Positions 25,698 through 34,521 of a DNA stretch of 45,559 bases are shown here, in pieces. This DNA comes from a bacterium. Lineage in GTDB: Bacteria; Verrucomicrobiota; Kiritimatiellia; UBA8416. Numbering within the stretch: the stretch's first letter is position 1; each line of letters begins with the position of its first letter. The DNA is taken from assembly GCA_020048935.1 (NCBI GenBank), contig JAIFLS010000012.1, positions 1-45,559 of the forward strand, in the 5' to 3' direction. A model generated the notes under the pieces. The model was not told where the DNA came from, did no database searches, and saw only the letters and a list, made by a program, of their open reading frames with translations. Made by a program: the position numbers and the translations under genes.

Positions 25698-27131
25698 TTA
25701 GCTGGATCCGATATCGTGCGCGGCCATCATGCGGTAGAGCTTGGGTCGGCTAATGCCAAGGAGTCGGGCTGTGGCGGCAACGTTACTGTTGGCGGTGGCC
25801 AGCGCCCGCCGGATAAGGGTTGCTTCCGCCTCTTTGAGGTTAAGTGGCAAATCGCCGTCAGAGAACCGTGCGTCTGCGGCGGGAGGACTGCTGGCCTGCG
25901 GGCTCTCGGTAAGCGGGCCCTCGCAGTGGATATGGTTGGCGTAAATGGTTCCGCCACGGCACAGAATCAGGGCGCGCTCAACGATGTTCCTTAATTCGCG
26001 GACATTTCCAGGAAAATCATGTTTCGCCAGTGCTGCCAATGCCGTGTCATCAAATTCAGAGGGTGGAATCCCCATTTCCGTGGATATCAGTTTATTGAAA
26101 TGGTGTGCAAGAAACGGTATTTCCGTTCTCCTCTGCCGTAGCGGGGGGAGGGTGATGGTATAGCCAGCCAACCGGTAATAGAGATCGGAGCGAAATTTGC
26201 GGTTGGTGATTTGGTCCGCGATATTGGCATTGGTGGCCGCCACAATGCGCACGTTAACCTGTCGAGCCTTCGGGGCGCCAACCGCTGTGACGGCCCCATC
26301 TTCCAGAACCCGGAGGAGTTTTGTCTGCATTTCGAGGGGCATATCGCCAATCTCATCAAGAAAAAGGGTCCCGCTATCGGCAAGCTCGAAGCAGCCTTTG
26401 CGATCGGCAACTGCACCGGTAAAGGCCCCCCTGATATGCCCGAACAGGGTTGATTCAGCGAGTTCGGCCGGCACCGCCGAACAATTGATCGGCACGAATG
26501 GATTACGTGCTCGTGCACTGCCGAAATGGATGGCTCGCGCGATCAGTTCCTTGCCCGTGCCGCTTTCGCCTGTGATCAGGACCGAAGTGGCGGGCGACTT
26601 GCAGATGAGCTGGACATCATGCATCACCCGCTTCATGGCCGGTGACTGGCTGACCATGCCGGAAATCCCGCTGCGTTCGCGTTCCTGCCCGGATAAAAAC
26701 GAGACTTGAGCAGCCAGCAGATCGCGTTCCTCTGCGACCTGCCGGTAACGCAAGGTCCGGCTGATGGTCTGGGTGATCATATCCTTATCAACGGGTTTCT
26801 CGAAAAAATCAAACGCGCCTAGTTTCAGTGCCTTGATGGCGTCCTCTTTGTCGGCGGTTCCGGTAATGACGATCACATCGGTCTGAGGGCTGATTTTCTT
26901 GGCTTTTTCCAGGACATCATGACCGGACAACCCCGGCATGCAAAGGTCGGTGATCAGGATATCAGCGGGCGTGTGCGCCAGGGACTCAAGGCAGGCGATC
27001 GGATCGGTATACACCGTTGAATGGCAGTCAAGCAATTTAAGATAGGATCGGATCGTAATGCCAATGCGCTGGTCATCATCCAGAATCACGACATGGACCT
27101 GGCGCGATAGGGATTTCGCTTCAACTTCCAT
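25698..27131 (-). CDS. Sigma54-dependent response regulator (NtrC family)
   Basis: A 477-residue transcription activator. Receiver (acceptor Asp62 in ILITDLCMPG, Lys in FEKPV), a short coiled linker, an AAA+ domain (Walker A GESGTGKE, the sigma54-contact loop RGAFTGA, Walker B GTLFLDEIGD, FRSDLYYRL) and a C-terminal Fis-type helix-turn-helix (about 430-475, NVAATARLLGISRPKLYRMM). All parts needed for ATP-driven opening of sigma54 promoters are present. The start at 27131 has GGAG 6 bases upstream; the ATG at 27137 directly abuts that GGAG. It is downstream of cheB2 on the same strand and upstream of the likely target promoter at 25546-25561. Confidence 0.95.
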   Translation of the reverse strand: MEVEAKSLSRQVHVVILDDDQRIGITIRSYLKLLDCHSTVYTDPIACLESLAHTPADILITDLCMPGLSGHDVLEKAKKISPQTDVIVITGTADKEDAIKALKLGAFDFFEKPVDKDMITQTISRTLRYRQVAEERDLLAAQVSFLSGQERERSGISGMVSQSPAMKRVMHDVQLICKSPATSVLITGESGTGKELIARAIHFGSARARNPFVPINCSAVPAELAESTLFGHIRGAFTGAVADRKGCFELADSGTLFLDEIGDMPLEMQTKLLRVLEDGAVTAVGAPKARQVNVRIVAATNANIADQITNRKFRSDLYYRLAGYTITLPPLRQRRTEIPFLAHHFNKLISTEMGIPPSEFDDTALAALAKHDFPGNVRELRNIVERALILCRGGTIYANHIHCEGPLTESPQASSPPAADARFSDGDLPLNLKEAEATLIRRALATANSNVAATARLLGISRPKLYRMMAAHDIGSS

Positions 27132-27175
27132 GGGCATCTCCGGGGTTGTTGCATCTGGCTGGCATTGAAAAACCG

Positions 27176-28231
27176 TTATTTCTCATCGGCGGCGGCGTTG
27201 AGTAAGGCGTCACCGATGTGTTCCAGCGGCAGCGATGTGCAAACGCCGCCACATTCGACCGCTTTTTTCGGCATGCCGTAGACCACCGATGTGCTTTCGT
27301 CCTGCGCAATTGTGTAGGCACCGGCGTTCCGCATTTCGAGCATTCCTTCCGCCCCGTCATTGCCCATCCCCGTTAGAATGGCGGCGGCAATGTTTGCGCC
27401 TGCAAAGCGTGCAGCGGACTTGAAAAGGACATCCACGCTCGGCCGTTGCCGACAGACCAACGGCCCCGTGCGCACATCCACATAATAGCGCGCCCCGCTG
27501 CGTTTTAGCAACACATGGTAGTTTCCTGGAGCCAGAAGTGCCACTCCGGGAATAACGGAATCGCCATTTTGAGCCTCGCGAACTTCGATTGCGCAGAGTT
27601 CATTTAAACGGTCGGCGAACGTCTTTGTAAAGTAAGCCGGCATATGTTGCACGATAACGGTACCCGGTGAATTGGCTGGAAACCGTTCAAGCACGGTACG
27701 AATGGCCTCTGTCCCGCCGGTTGATGCTCCGATGACAATGATTTTATTTGTTGTTCGGCCAATCGACAGGCGCGGCGGGGGAAGTGTTGCCACCTTTGGC
27801 GTCGCGGGGCTGGTGGCGGACCGTATACGCGCCCAGCGTGCCGCCCGGATGCGCTCGACCAGTTGCTCTGTCATCTCGGCGACGCTGTAGGCGGAGCCCG
27901 GCTTACACATGACATCAACAGCCCCTGCCTCCATCGCTTCTAGGGCCATGGCGCTGCCCTTGGCTGTCAACGACGAGACAATGATCACCGGCATCGGCTT
28001 GTGCCGCATCAGTTTCTTGAGAAAGGTGACGCCGTCCATGCGGGGCATTTCAATATCCAGGAGCAGGACGTCTGGTTTTAGCTGGACGATCTTGTCGCGG
28101 GCAACGTAGGGGTCCGGTGCCGTACCGACAAGATCGATATCCGGGTAACGCGCCAGTTCGCGTGCCAGCACCTGGCGCACAATGGCCGAATCATCAACCG
28201 CCAGAACGCGAATACAATTTCCGTCTTTCAT
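27176..28231 (-). CDS. cheB: Second CheB methylesterase
   Basis: A 351-residue CheB paralogue with the receiver (AVDDSAIVRQ, Asp59 in LLLDIEMPRMDG, CKPG) and the methylesterase triad Ser170 (IGASTGGTEAI), His196 (VQHMP) and Asp292 (GMGNDGAEG). Spacing is close to that of the first CheB. GGAG lies 8 bases before the ATG, and the start overlaps the stop of the receiver gene upstream (ATGA). With cheR2 and cheD2 at the other end of this minus-strand run it completes a second adaptation set. It probably serves the receptors of a second pathway. Confidence 0.95.
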   Translation of the reverse strand: MKDGNCIRVLAVDDSAIVRQVLARELARYPDIDLVGTAPDPYVARDKIVQLKPDVLLLDIEMPRMDGVTFLKKLMRHKPMPVIIVSSLTAKGSAMALEAMEAGAVDVMCKPGSAYSVAEMTEQLVERIRAARWARIRSATSPATPKVATLPPPRLSIGRTTNKIIVIGASTGGTEAIRTVLERFPANSPGTVIVQHMPAYFTKTFADRLNELCAIEVREAQNGDSVIPGVALLAPGNYHVLLKRSGARYYVDVRTGPLVCRQRPSVDVLFKSAARFAGANIAAAILTGMGNDGAEGMLEMRNAGAYTIAQDESTSVVYGMPKKAVECGGVCTSLPLEHIGDALLNAAADEK

Positions 28232-28704
28232 GCAATGGTCTCCTTTTGAGGCGGCAGAAAACGTGCTACAGTTTGCCTAAGCATCTTTGCATCAACCGGT
28301 TTCATCATGATATAGCTGGGTTTGATGGCAGCAAGCCGTCTTTCAACTTGCGATTCCGAATATCCGCTGATCAAGATCACACGGATTTGCGGGTTCATCT
28401 GGTAAATAGTGTGGAATACGTCGCAGCCGTTCATATCCGGCAGCAACACGTCCAGCAGCACCAAGTCAATGGTGCCGCCGTCTGCGCGAACGCATTCGAT
28501 GGCCTCCTGTCCGGTACTGGCGGTGATAACCGTTACGCCCGTCCGCCGTAAAACCCTGGCGCTAACCCGGCGCAACTGGTCGTCGTCTTCGCAAAGCAGA
28601 ACGGTTCCCACCAGTCGAAACGCTTCCCCGTCATTCTCACTATGGGCGCTGCCGCCTGAAGGCGGAACAACAAACACCTCAGTGGTTGGCGATTGGTTTG
28701 ACAT
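28228..28704 (-). CDS. Single-domain response regulator
   Basis: A 158-residue receiver with a ~30-residue low-complexity N-terminal extension. Motifs: LLCEDDDQLRR, acceptor Asp in LVLLDVLLPDMNG, LISGYSES and the Lys in MMKPVD. There is no output domain. The start site lacks a clear Shine-Dalgarno, but the gene begins 10 bases after the CheX-like stop and its own stop overlaps cheB2. The LISGY-type switch region is more like receivers attached to hybrid kinases in this window than like CheY, so it may have come from such a kinase. Confidence 0.88.
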   Translation of the reverse strand: MSNQSPTTEVFVVPPSGGSAHSENDGEAFRLVGTVLLCEDDDQLRRVSARVLRRTGVTVITASTGQEAIECVRADGGTIDLVLLDVLLPDMNGCDVFHTIYQMNPQIRVILISGYSESQVERRLAAIKPSYIMMKPVDAKMLRQTVARFLPPQKETIA

Positions 28705-28713
28705 ACGGGGTCT

Positions 28714-29193
28714 CTAACTGAATTTGAGCAGCGCGACCACCGGATTGCCATCTGTAAGCAGCTTTACAGCTCCAGGTAACTGCTGAAAGCGCATCACGTC
28801 ATCTGGCTTGATCGCGGTTGCTGAAGGAGCCGAAAGTAAAAACGTGGTTTCTACCCCGAAGAGGGTTGCCGTCAGTGCCCCGGCCACGATATTCGACCAT
28901 TCCTTGATGGCGTCTATCGTTTCCGTATCGCCAACGTCTTCAGGTTCGAGGCCAAGTACATTTGCCGCGATTTCCTTTGCCTGTGCAACCGGCACGGCAA
29001 CCTGCAATTCGCCGCACTGCGCGCTGCCGGTGAAGGCCACCACGGCTGATATATAATCATCGGCGGGGAGGGTGGGGGGGGCATCACCACTGTCGATTTC
29101 GGCAAAAACAAAGGCGAAATCCTCCAACGTGCCAACCAGTGTCTGTTTTAGCGAATCAAGGATCGCATCATCTTGTACAGGTTTCATCTCCAT
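28714..29193 (-). CDS. CheX-like chemotaxis phosphatase domain protein
   Basis: A 159-residue member of the CheC/CheX superfamily. The catalytic signature is complete: DAIKEWSN gives D-x3-E-x2-N, and the Pro of LSAPSA follows after exactly 21 residues. Sequence outside the motif differs strongly from the other two copies, so the three are old paralogues. ATG 29193 has AGGAG 7 bases upstream. A G8 run is at 29074-29081. The position between an HDOD gene and a receiver gene suggests that it resets one of the small receivers of this operon. Confidence 0.8.
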   Translation of the reverse strand: MEMKPVQDDAILDSLKQTLVGTLEDFAFVFAEIDSGDAPPTLPADDYISAVVAFTGSAQCGELQVAVPVAQAKEIAANVLGLEPEDVGDTETIDAIKEWSNIVAGALTATLFGVETTFLLSAPSATAIKPDDVMRFQQLPGAVKLLTDGNPVVALLKFS

Positions 29194-29248
29194 GCTTGGG
29201 CTCCTGGCTGAGTTTCTCCGGAACGGTGCGCTTGCTTGGGTTCACCCG

Positions 29249-30121
29249 TTAAATGAGTGACATCAGGATGTCCGACTTGGTCGATTCCTCGTGGACTTCA
29301 TCCACGATAAGGGATATATCCGATACGGATAAGCCAAGGCGCTTCCAGACGGCTTGCACACATGCCGGATCAGCAAGATCTCCACCGTCACCGATCTTTT
29401 CGCGATTGCAGATGTAGTTGGCCATGTGGCAAAGGGAGGTCGCTTCCCAATACTCGGGTGGTGCTGAATCGGGATCGTGGTGCCAGAGTATCGGCAGCAT
29501 CAGGTCTTCTGTCATGTTCCATTTGCCGCAAAGCCACCCGCCGAGTGCTGCATGATCGATTCCGGCCGCCTCCAGCTCTGCGCGGTAAAGGCTCATTGGC
29601 GTTGAGCTGGCCAACTCAAGCGCGGCATGGAACTCATCGGCCATGAATTGATCCATGATCAGCTTGCCGATATCGTGGAGCAGGCCGACAAGTCGCAAGG
29701 ACTCGTTGGTATGTCTTTTCTTCAAATTCGGTTTCGCATGATTATTCACGACACAAGCCGCAATCCCTACGCTGATGGAATGCCGCCAGAATTCATCGCG
29801 GTTGAAAGTGCCGCCTTGCTGATTACCGAATGCAGAGAAAATGGACGTGGAAAGGGCAATGTTATTGGTGGCGGTCAACCCCAGGCGGGCCACCGCCTGC
29901 TGCACGGACTGTATTTCTACCCCGCCCGCATACAGGGATGAGTTCACGACCTTGAGGATCCGTGCGGTAATCGCCGGGTCGTCCTCGATAAGGTGTGCAA
30001 TCGATTTTGCATTTGAATTCGGGTCGCGTACGGCAGCCGACAGCTTGTTCATAACGAGCGGTAGTGTCGGCAGGTTGCGTACGCCGTTCAGGATATCGAT
30101 GATTTCGTTAATGCTTTTCAT
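29249..30121 (-). CDS. HDOD domain protein
   Basis: A 290-residue HDOD protein: LPTLPLVMNKL, IEDDPAITARILKVVNSSLY, VQQAVARLGLTATNNIALS, and LVGLLHDIGKLIMD with an HD pair, then WHHDP. The HD metal motif is more complete here than in many HDOD proteins, so residual phosphohydrolase activity cannot be excluded. Ribosome site is poor (AAAGG about 14 bases away). It is flanked by CheY-like and CheX-like genes, 44 bases after the former. It may be a downstream effector of the receiver. Confidence 0.9.
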   Translation of the reverse strand: MKSINEIIDILNGVRNLPTLPLVMNKLSAAVRDPNSNAKSIAHLIEDDPAITARILKVVNSSLYAGGVEIQSVQQAVARLGLTATNNIALSTSIFSAFGNQQGGTFNRDEFWRHSISVGIAACVVNNHAKPNLKKRHTNESLRLVGLLHDIGKLIMDQFMADEFHAALELASSTPMSLYRAELEAAGIDHAALGGWLCGKWNMTEDLMLPILWHHDPDSAPPEYWEATSLCHMANYICNREKIGDGGDLADPACVQAVWKRLGLSVSDISLIVDEVHEESTKSDILMSLI

Positions 30122-30165
30122 TAGCAGCCGCAGCCTTTCTGATGGGATTGCGTATGAGTTGTCAA

Positions 30166-30567
30166 TTAATCTGTTGTGGTGTTCTCGGGAGTCTTGCCAA
30201 GCAGGCGCGACATGATATCGCGAATGCCTTCGGGCGTAAAGGGTTTGTTTAGATATTCACGCACACCCCGGGCCTTGAGCTCGCGCATGCGCATCTCGCT
30301 GCGGTCGGTGCTGACAATGACCACAGGTGTTTCCTTTAATTTCCCTTGACGTTCCATTTCCTCGACCATCTCGACCCCGTTCATCACCGGCATGTTAAGG
30401 TCGGCAAACATCAGGTCAATCCATTGGGCATCGAGTATGTCAATGGCTTCACGCCCGTTGGTCGCCTCGAAGATCTCACCGATATCCTCGCCGGTCATGC
30501 GTACCGCACGTCCGACGACTTTGCGTACAATTGCGGAATCATCAACAATTAAAATATTGTAAGCCAT
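30166..30567 (-). CDS. CheY-like response regulator
   Basis: A 133-residue receiver: ILIVDDSAIVRKV, acceptor Asp in LMFADLNMPVMNG, VIVSTDRSE (switch) and LNKPFTPE. Similar in style to CheY but with a helical insertion near residue 25 and a C-terminal PENTTTD tail. AGGAG lies 9 bases upstream of the ATG. It sits between two HDOD genes, which suggests the pair is controlled through this receiver. Likely phosphate donors are the two CheA proteins or the nearby hybrid kinases. Confidence 0.9.
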   Translation of the reverse strand: MAYNILIVDDSAIVRKVVGRAVRMTGEDIGEIFEATNGREAIDILDAQWIDLMFADLNMPVMNGVEMVEEMERQGKLKETPVVIVSTDRSEMRMRELKARGVREYLNKPFTPEGIRDIMSRLLGKTPENTTTD

Positions 30568-30596
30568 CGGATGTGCTCCTGTATTCTAGCAAGTAT

Positions 30597-31484
30597 TTAT
30601 GTCTTGTCGCATTCGGGTTGGATGATCGAATCCCATTCATTCATTTTCTCAAGCGTGATGCTGGCAACCTGCTCAATATCCTGGGAGCGTAGCCCCAGCC
30701 TGACCGCCCCATCTTCGGTGACGATATACCGGAATCCGTCAATCCCGTCACCCACGCCAAGACTATATACCAGCGTATCGGCTAAATGCACCATTAAAGC
30801 GGTTTCCCGGTACTCCGTGGCTAAATTCGGGTGGTGGTGGTGGTTCACAATGGCGATCAACTCCTCTGGGAAGGCCCACTTTTCCATCAACCATGCGCCC
30901 GCCTGTGGGTGACTGACGCCTAGAATGTTGATTTCAATCTGATCAAAGGCGGCGTCGGAATCACGCAATTGGGCGTCAAATTCACGGCGGTTCTCCTGTA
31001 CGAACGGGTCTAGCACGATTTTTCCCATATCATGCACGAGCCCTGCCGTGAAAAGCATTTCCTTCGGGTGACGTCCAAGGCTTAAAGCCAGTGTTTCGGC
31101 GGTCAGGGCGACGCCGATCGAATGCTTGAGCAGCGTATGCGGTTCCAAGTCGTAGCCGTCGAGTTTCATGGCCAGGTGTGAGGCAAGCCCCTGTGCCATG
31201 ATTATGCGAAACAGCCGTTTCGAACCCAGTCGCACAAACGCCTGTTGCAGCGAATCGATCCGCTGTGATCCTGAAAACGCGGCAGAATTGACGGCTTTGA
31301 GGATATTCATGGTAATGCCGGGATCGAAGCGTACGCTATCGGCAAGTTGTTTGAAATCCAGTTCCGGATCGTTTGCGTGTGCCATCAGGTCCTTGAGCAT
31401 GGCTGGCATCCGAGGATGCACATCCACGGCCTTGTGAATGCGTTCGAGCGTGATGTCCTTGTCGTGTTTTGTTTTTTTGATCAT
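30597..31484 (-). CDS. HDOD domain protein
   Basis: A 295-residue HDOD protein: HPRMPAMLKDLM, VRFDPGITMNILKAVNSAAFSG, LQQAFVRLGSKRLFRIIMAQ, then AGLVHDMGKIVLD and VNHHHHP. It lies 3 bases after the cheD2 stop and 29 bases before the CheY-like gene, so it is clearly part of the cheR2-cheD2 operon. Its two HDOD relatives on either side of CheY-like and CheX-like genes differ in sequence, so they probably have distinct partners. Confidence 0.9.
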   Translation of the reverse strand: MIKKTKHDKDITLERIHKAVDVHPRMPAMLKDLMAHANDPELDFKQLADSVRFDPGITMNILKAVNSAAFSGSQRIDSLQQAFVRLGSKRLFRIIMAQGLASHLAMKLDGYDLEPHTLLKHSIGVALTAETLALSLGRHPKEMLFTAGLVHDMGKIVLDPFVQENRREFDAQLRDSDAAFDQIEINILGVSHPQAGAWLMEKWAFPEELIAIVNHHHHPNLATEYRETALMVHLADTLVYSLGVGDGIDGFRYIVTEDGAVRLGLRSQDIEQVASITLEKMNEWDSIIQPECDKT

Positions 31485-31487
31485 GCT

Positions 31488-31967
31488 CTAGAACTCACTT
31501 TCCACGCCGGAGGACCGAAGTGTGCAGCGCCCGCTGCCGATTTCGAGCCTTAACGTTCTTGATAAGGAGCCGCCGACCTGCTCGGCCTTGATCATCAATC
31601 CGTTTTTCCACAGGATCTTACGAAGCACCGTGTGGTTACGCTCCCCGATTCGGAAGAGGTTGCTGTTGTCCAGAATCCGTGCGCAACCGGCGACCTTTAT
31701 TATGGCGCGCGATCGGTTTACGCCGAGATCGAAGAGCATGGTGAGGAATTTCATCATTCCTGAATCAACAAACATAAACGGCTTCACTTCCGCTTTCTGG
31801 GGGTCAACGCTCGCGATCGGCAGCATGCAGTGAATGATGCCGCCTACCTGCACGCCGGGGTCGTATATGGCAACGCCTACGCATGAGCCCAGTGAGTAGG
31901 TGACCAGGACGTCATCGGGTTTATTCGAAACCTTACCGTCGGCTATATCAATTATTATCTGACTCAT
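31488..31967 (-). CDS. cheD: Second CheD deamidase
   Basis: A 159-residue CheD paralogue with Thr23, Cys29 (YSLGSCV) and His46 (IIHCMLP) at the same numbering as the first copy. FVDSGM and KVAGCARI stand where the family has the DTGV and GGA motifs. It overlaps the cheR2 stop (ATGA) and precedes an HDOD gene by 3 bases. It provides the deamidase for the second adaptation set. Confidence 0.94.
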   Translation of the reverse strand: MSQIIIDIADGKVSNKPDDVLVTYSLGSCVGVAIYDPGVQVGGIIHCMLPIASVDPQKAEVKPFMFVDSGMMKFLTMLFDLGVNRSRAIIKVAGCARILDNSNLFRIGERNHTVLRKILWKNGLMIKAEQVGGSLSRTLRLEIGSGRCTLRSSGVESEF

Positions 31968-32782
31968 TTTATGTACACCGACGGTTTAACGCTGCGGAAA
32001 TTCCCCAGCATGCCCGATAAGCTTTCCGCATGCCCGACCATCAGGATGCCGCCGGGTTTCAATAAGCGCCATATCTCATCGAGCAGTCCTTTCCTGACTT
32101 TGTTATCGAAATAGATCATGACATTGCGGCAGAATACAATATCGAACGGGCCTTTCATCGGATATGGCGGTCGCGCGAGATTCAAGCGGGCAAAGGAAAG
32201 CATGCGGCGCAGTTCATCATTCACGACATAGCTGCGGTTGGCGGCGTCTGCCGGTTCTTTCCTGAAGAACCGGCGGGTCATGGATTCGGGCACCTTTTCG
32301 AGATGCCGCGGTTCGTAGCGACCGGCTTTGGCAACATCAAGCGCGCGCGTGGAAATGTCCGTGGCCAGAATCTTGAAGTCGCTAACGTCGGGAATCGCGG
32401 CTCTTGCCGTCATGGCGATGGTATAGGGTTCCTCTCCTGTCGAGGAGGCGGCGCACCAGATGCGATACGAGCGCTGGCCGCCGCCGTGCCATTGCTGGAG
32501 CAGCTCGGTGAGCAACTGGAAGTGATGTTCTTCACGAAAGAAGTAGGTGACGTTGGTGGAAATGGCGTTAAGCATCTCGACAAGCTCGTCGCCGTCCTTA
32601 TCGTCCTTTACCAGACGATAATACTCCTCATAACGGCCAATCCCGAGCGCTCGCATGCGTTTCCCCATGCGCGAGGCCACCAGCGCTTCCTTCTGCGGAC
32701 CCAGATGGATGCCTGCCTTGTCGTAGACAAGCTCGCAAAACCGGCTGAACATTTCGGCACTTAAATTTTCATTATTATTCAT
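31964..32782 (-). CDS. cheR: Second CheR methyltransferase
   Basis: A 272-residue CheR: the N-domain (FCELVYDKAGIHLGPQKEAL, ending in STNVTYFFREEHHF) and the methyltransferase domain (CAASSTGEEPYT, FCRNVMIYFD, PGGILMVGHAESL). It is the first gene of the minus-strand run and divergent from the flagellar operon. The ATG at 32782 has only a short GAG upstream. The stop overlaps cheD2. Whether it and the first CheR share receptors is unknown. Confidence 0.95.
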   Translation of the reverse strand: MNNNENLSAEMFSRFCELVYDKAGIHLGPQKEALVASRMGKRMRALGIGRYEEYYRLVKDDKDGDELVEMLNAISTNVTYFFREEHHFQLLTELLQQWHGGGQRSYRIWCAASSTGEEPYTIAMTARAAIPDVSDFKILATDISTRALDVAKAGRYEPRHLEKVPESMTRRFFRKEPADAANRSYVVNDELRRMLSFARLNLARPPYPMKGPFDIVFCRNVMIYFDNKVRKGLLDEIWRLLKPGGILMVGHAESLSGMLGNFRSVKPSVYIK

Positions 32783-32793
32783 GCGGGCTCAAG

Positions 32794-32820
32794 ATTATGT
32801 GTAAACCGGTTCGTTATCAA
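32794..32820 (-). promoter_or_regulatory. Possible housekeeping promoter of the cheR2 operon
   Basis: On the minus strand TTGATA (32815-32820) and CATAAT (32794-32799) match -35 and -10 hexamers at five of six positions each, but the spacer is only 15 bases. It lies in the 182-base divergent spacer between cheR2 and the zinc-ribbon gene; nothing else clear was seen there. Confidence 0.3.
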
Positions 32821-32964
32821 CCATAAAGAATGGAAAAAACATACAGGGTTGCGTAATTTGATTTATGGCGTTATGTTTATAGACGTTGGTGAACATGTGG
32901 CTCTCTTTCCGTCAGGCAAGTTCGCCGTTTCAAGTCGAATATTATAAGAGGGAGTTTGGGCAGT

Positions 32965-34005
32965 ATGAACGATACGAATGATGCCGGGAGCACGTCTCCG
33001 TTGGGGCGCGACGGTGTGGGGCGCTGTGCGGTTGCGTGTCCGATGTGCGGGCATGTGCAAACGCAGTACCGGTTGAATCCACGCATGTACTGGTATAACG
33101 ATCTTGATCTGGATCGCAAGCCTTCTGGTTTCCAATGCCTGAAGGGGCTTGCGGGGCTGTATCCTCCGCTTTATGATTTGTGGCATTGCCCGAAATGCCA
33201 TTTTACGACGCATAACCGGACGTTTCCCGATCCGCTGAAAAATGTGTTCATCGAAAAAGGGCTTGTGCAGAGGCACTTGGCGGAAGCGGCCAAGCCGGAG
33301 ACGGCCTTTTCGCGCGTGTGTGAGGTACTCGGGGCGGATCAGAATATCGATAAGGTCGATTTTGAATCCGCTATCCGCTGTGCGTTACTGGCCGTTTATT
33401 TCGACACCTTCATCGTCGGACTCTTGAGGCAGGGCTATGCGGCGTTGGCTCGAAGCTGCTTAAGGCTGGCGTGGTTGCACCGTGACTGGGCATCAATGGA
33501 TGCTGATTACGATTCCAAGAGCACGGCATCAAGAGCTAAGCTCGAAAAGCTTGCCGTCTATTGGTCGGATATTCCCCGATCAGAGAATGATGCCTTGAGG
33601 TTGGCCTGCGTTCATTATGAGGCCGCCCTGAACGAAGCGTCTGTTGAAAATGATCCCATGGAAACGGCTACGATTCTCATGCATTTGGCGCGAATTTGCC
33701 TGCAGATGGGGGATACAAGCTCGCCCGCCAAGCATCTGGAGGCATGTCGCCGCGGTGCGATGGAAGAGCAAAACCGACTGGCTGCGGTCATGCACGAGGA
33801 TGATCGGCGCCGAGAACTGCCTGAAGATGAACGAGGTCAACTGGTTTCCGCCAGCCGGCGAATCAAGACGATGATTGATGACTGTGGCGACCTTCATGCG
33901 GAAATCCGCCGTTTGCAGGCAACGACGAAGACGACGGGAACGTCAAGTCAGGTGAAAAGCCCTGAAACGAAGAAAGGGTTGCTTAAAGGGTTTTTCGGTG
34001 GGTGA
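32965..34005 (+). CDS. Zinc-ribbon protein, DUF2225-like
   Basis: A 346-residue soluble protein. The N-terminal part has two CxxC pairs (CPMCGH and CPKCHF) around a DLDLDRKPSG segment and NPR, as in DUF2225 proteins, and probably binds one zinc. The middle is helical and repeat-like (HYEAALNEAS, ILMHLARICLQMGD), suggesting TPR-type repeats. The C-terminus is charged and ends in KGLLKGFFGG. The start at 32965 was chosen because GAGGGAG lies 10 bases upstream; a TTG at 32956 also exists. It heads the flagellar operon, 24 bases before fliO, which suggests a motility-related role that is not known. Confidence 0.8.
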   Translation: MNDTNDAGSTSPLGRDGVGRCAVACPMCGHVQTQYRLNPRMYWYNDLDLDRKPSGFQCLKGLAGLYPPLYDLWHCPKCHFTTHNRTFPDPLKNVFIEKGLVQRHLAEAAKPETAFSRVCEVLGADQNIDKVDFESAIRCALLAVYFDTFIVGLLRQGYAALARSCLRLAWLHRDWASMDADYDSKSTASRAKLEKLAVYWSDIPRSENDALRLACVHYEAALNEASVENDPMETATILMHLARICLQMGDTSSPAKHLEACRRGAMEEQNRLAAVMHEDDRRRELPEDERGQLVSASRRIKTMIDDCGDLHAEIRRLQATTKTTGTSSQVKSPETKKGLLKGFFGG

Positions 34006-34029
34006 TCAGCCGAAATAGGCTTCAGTGGC

Positions 34030-34521
34030 ATGTCGGGTGCTAATAGCTCCGGCATGAGATTGAACTTTTCTCGATATTGTCGCCCAGCGCTTCTTCTTGT
34101 TGTGATATTGCTTTCGATGCGAACGGCGCTTTGCGCCGACCAAACGAATGCAAATGACAAGGCCACGGCGTCGCGAGAGGTGCCCGCCTGGGTCTCGCAG
34201 TCATCCAGCGGTTCCGCTGATACGCTGGCCCGGCCCGGCAGTTATGGCACTTTACGCTCGATGGCGGCGTTGCTGGCCGTGCTGGGCGGGTTGTTCGGGG
34301 TGCATGTGCTTCTGCGCCGACGCGTTGTGCGATGGTCCAGCCCTGATCTTCAGTCGTTGCGCGTGTTGGCCCGAAAACGGTTCGGTGCACGGCAGGAACT
34401 GGTTGTGGTCGAATGGGAGGGGCAGCGCCTGCTCCTGGGGACGGGACCTGGTTATATTACCCGACTTAGCCGTATGGCGTCGGCACCAATCCCGCAGGGA
34501 GCAAAGGAACAGGATTCATGA
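34030..34521 (+). CDS. fliO: Flagellar biosynthetic protein FliO
   Basis: A 163-residue protein with an N-terminal signal-like hydrophobic stretch (about 19-34, ALCAD end), a disordered part, one transmembrane helix (about 78-95) and a short cytoplasmic domain (RVLARKRFGARQELVVVEWEGQR, LLGTGPG) typical of FliO. FliO helps assemble the FliP ring of the export gate. The identification rests on this topology, the C-terminal motif and the position directly before fliP, with which it overlaps (ATGA). The start at 34030 has a weak AGG 10 bases upstream; an alternative ATG is at 34054. Confidence 0.85.
   Translation: MSGANSSGMRLNFSRYCRPALLLVVILLSMRTALCADQTNANDKATASREVPAWVSQSSSGSADTLARPGSYGTLRSMAALLAVLGGLFGVHVLLRRRVVRWSSPDLQSLRVLARKRFGARQELVVVEWEGQRLLLGTGPGYITRLSRMASAPIPQGAKEQDS

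Noticed and set aside
32940..32945. TATTAT as a -10 for the flagellar operon
   Set aside because: No fitting -35 at 16-18 bases, and the start would leave hardly any leader.
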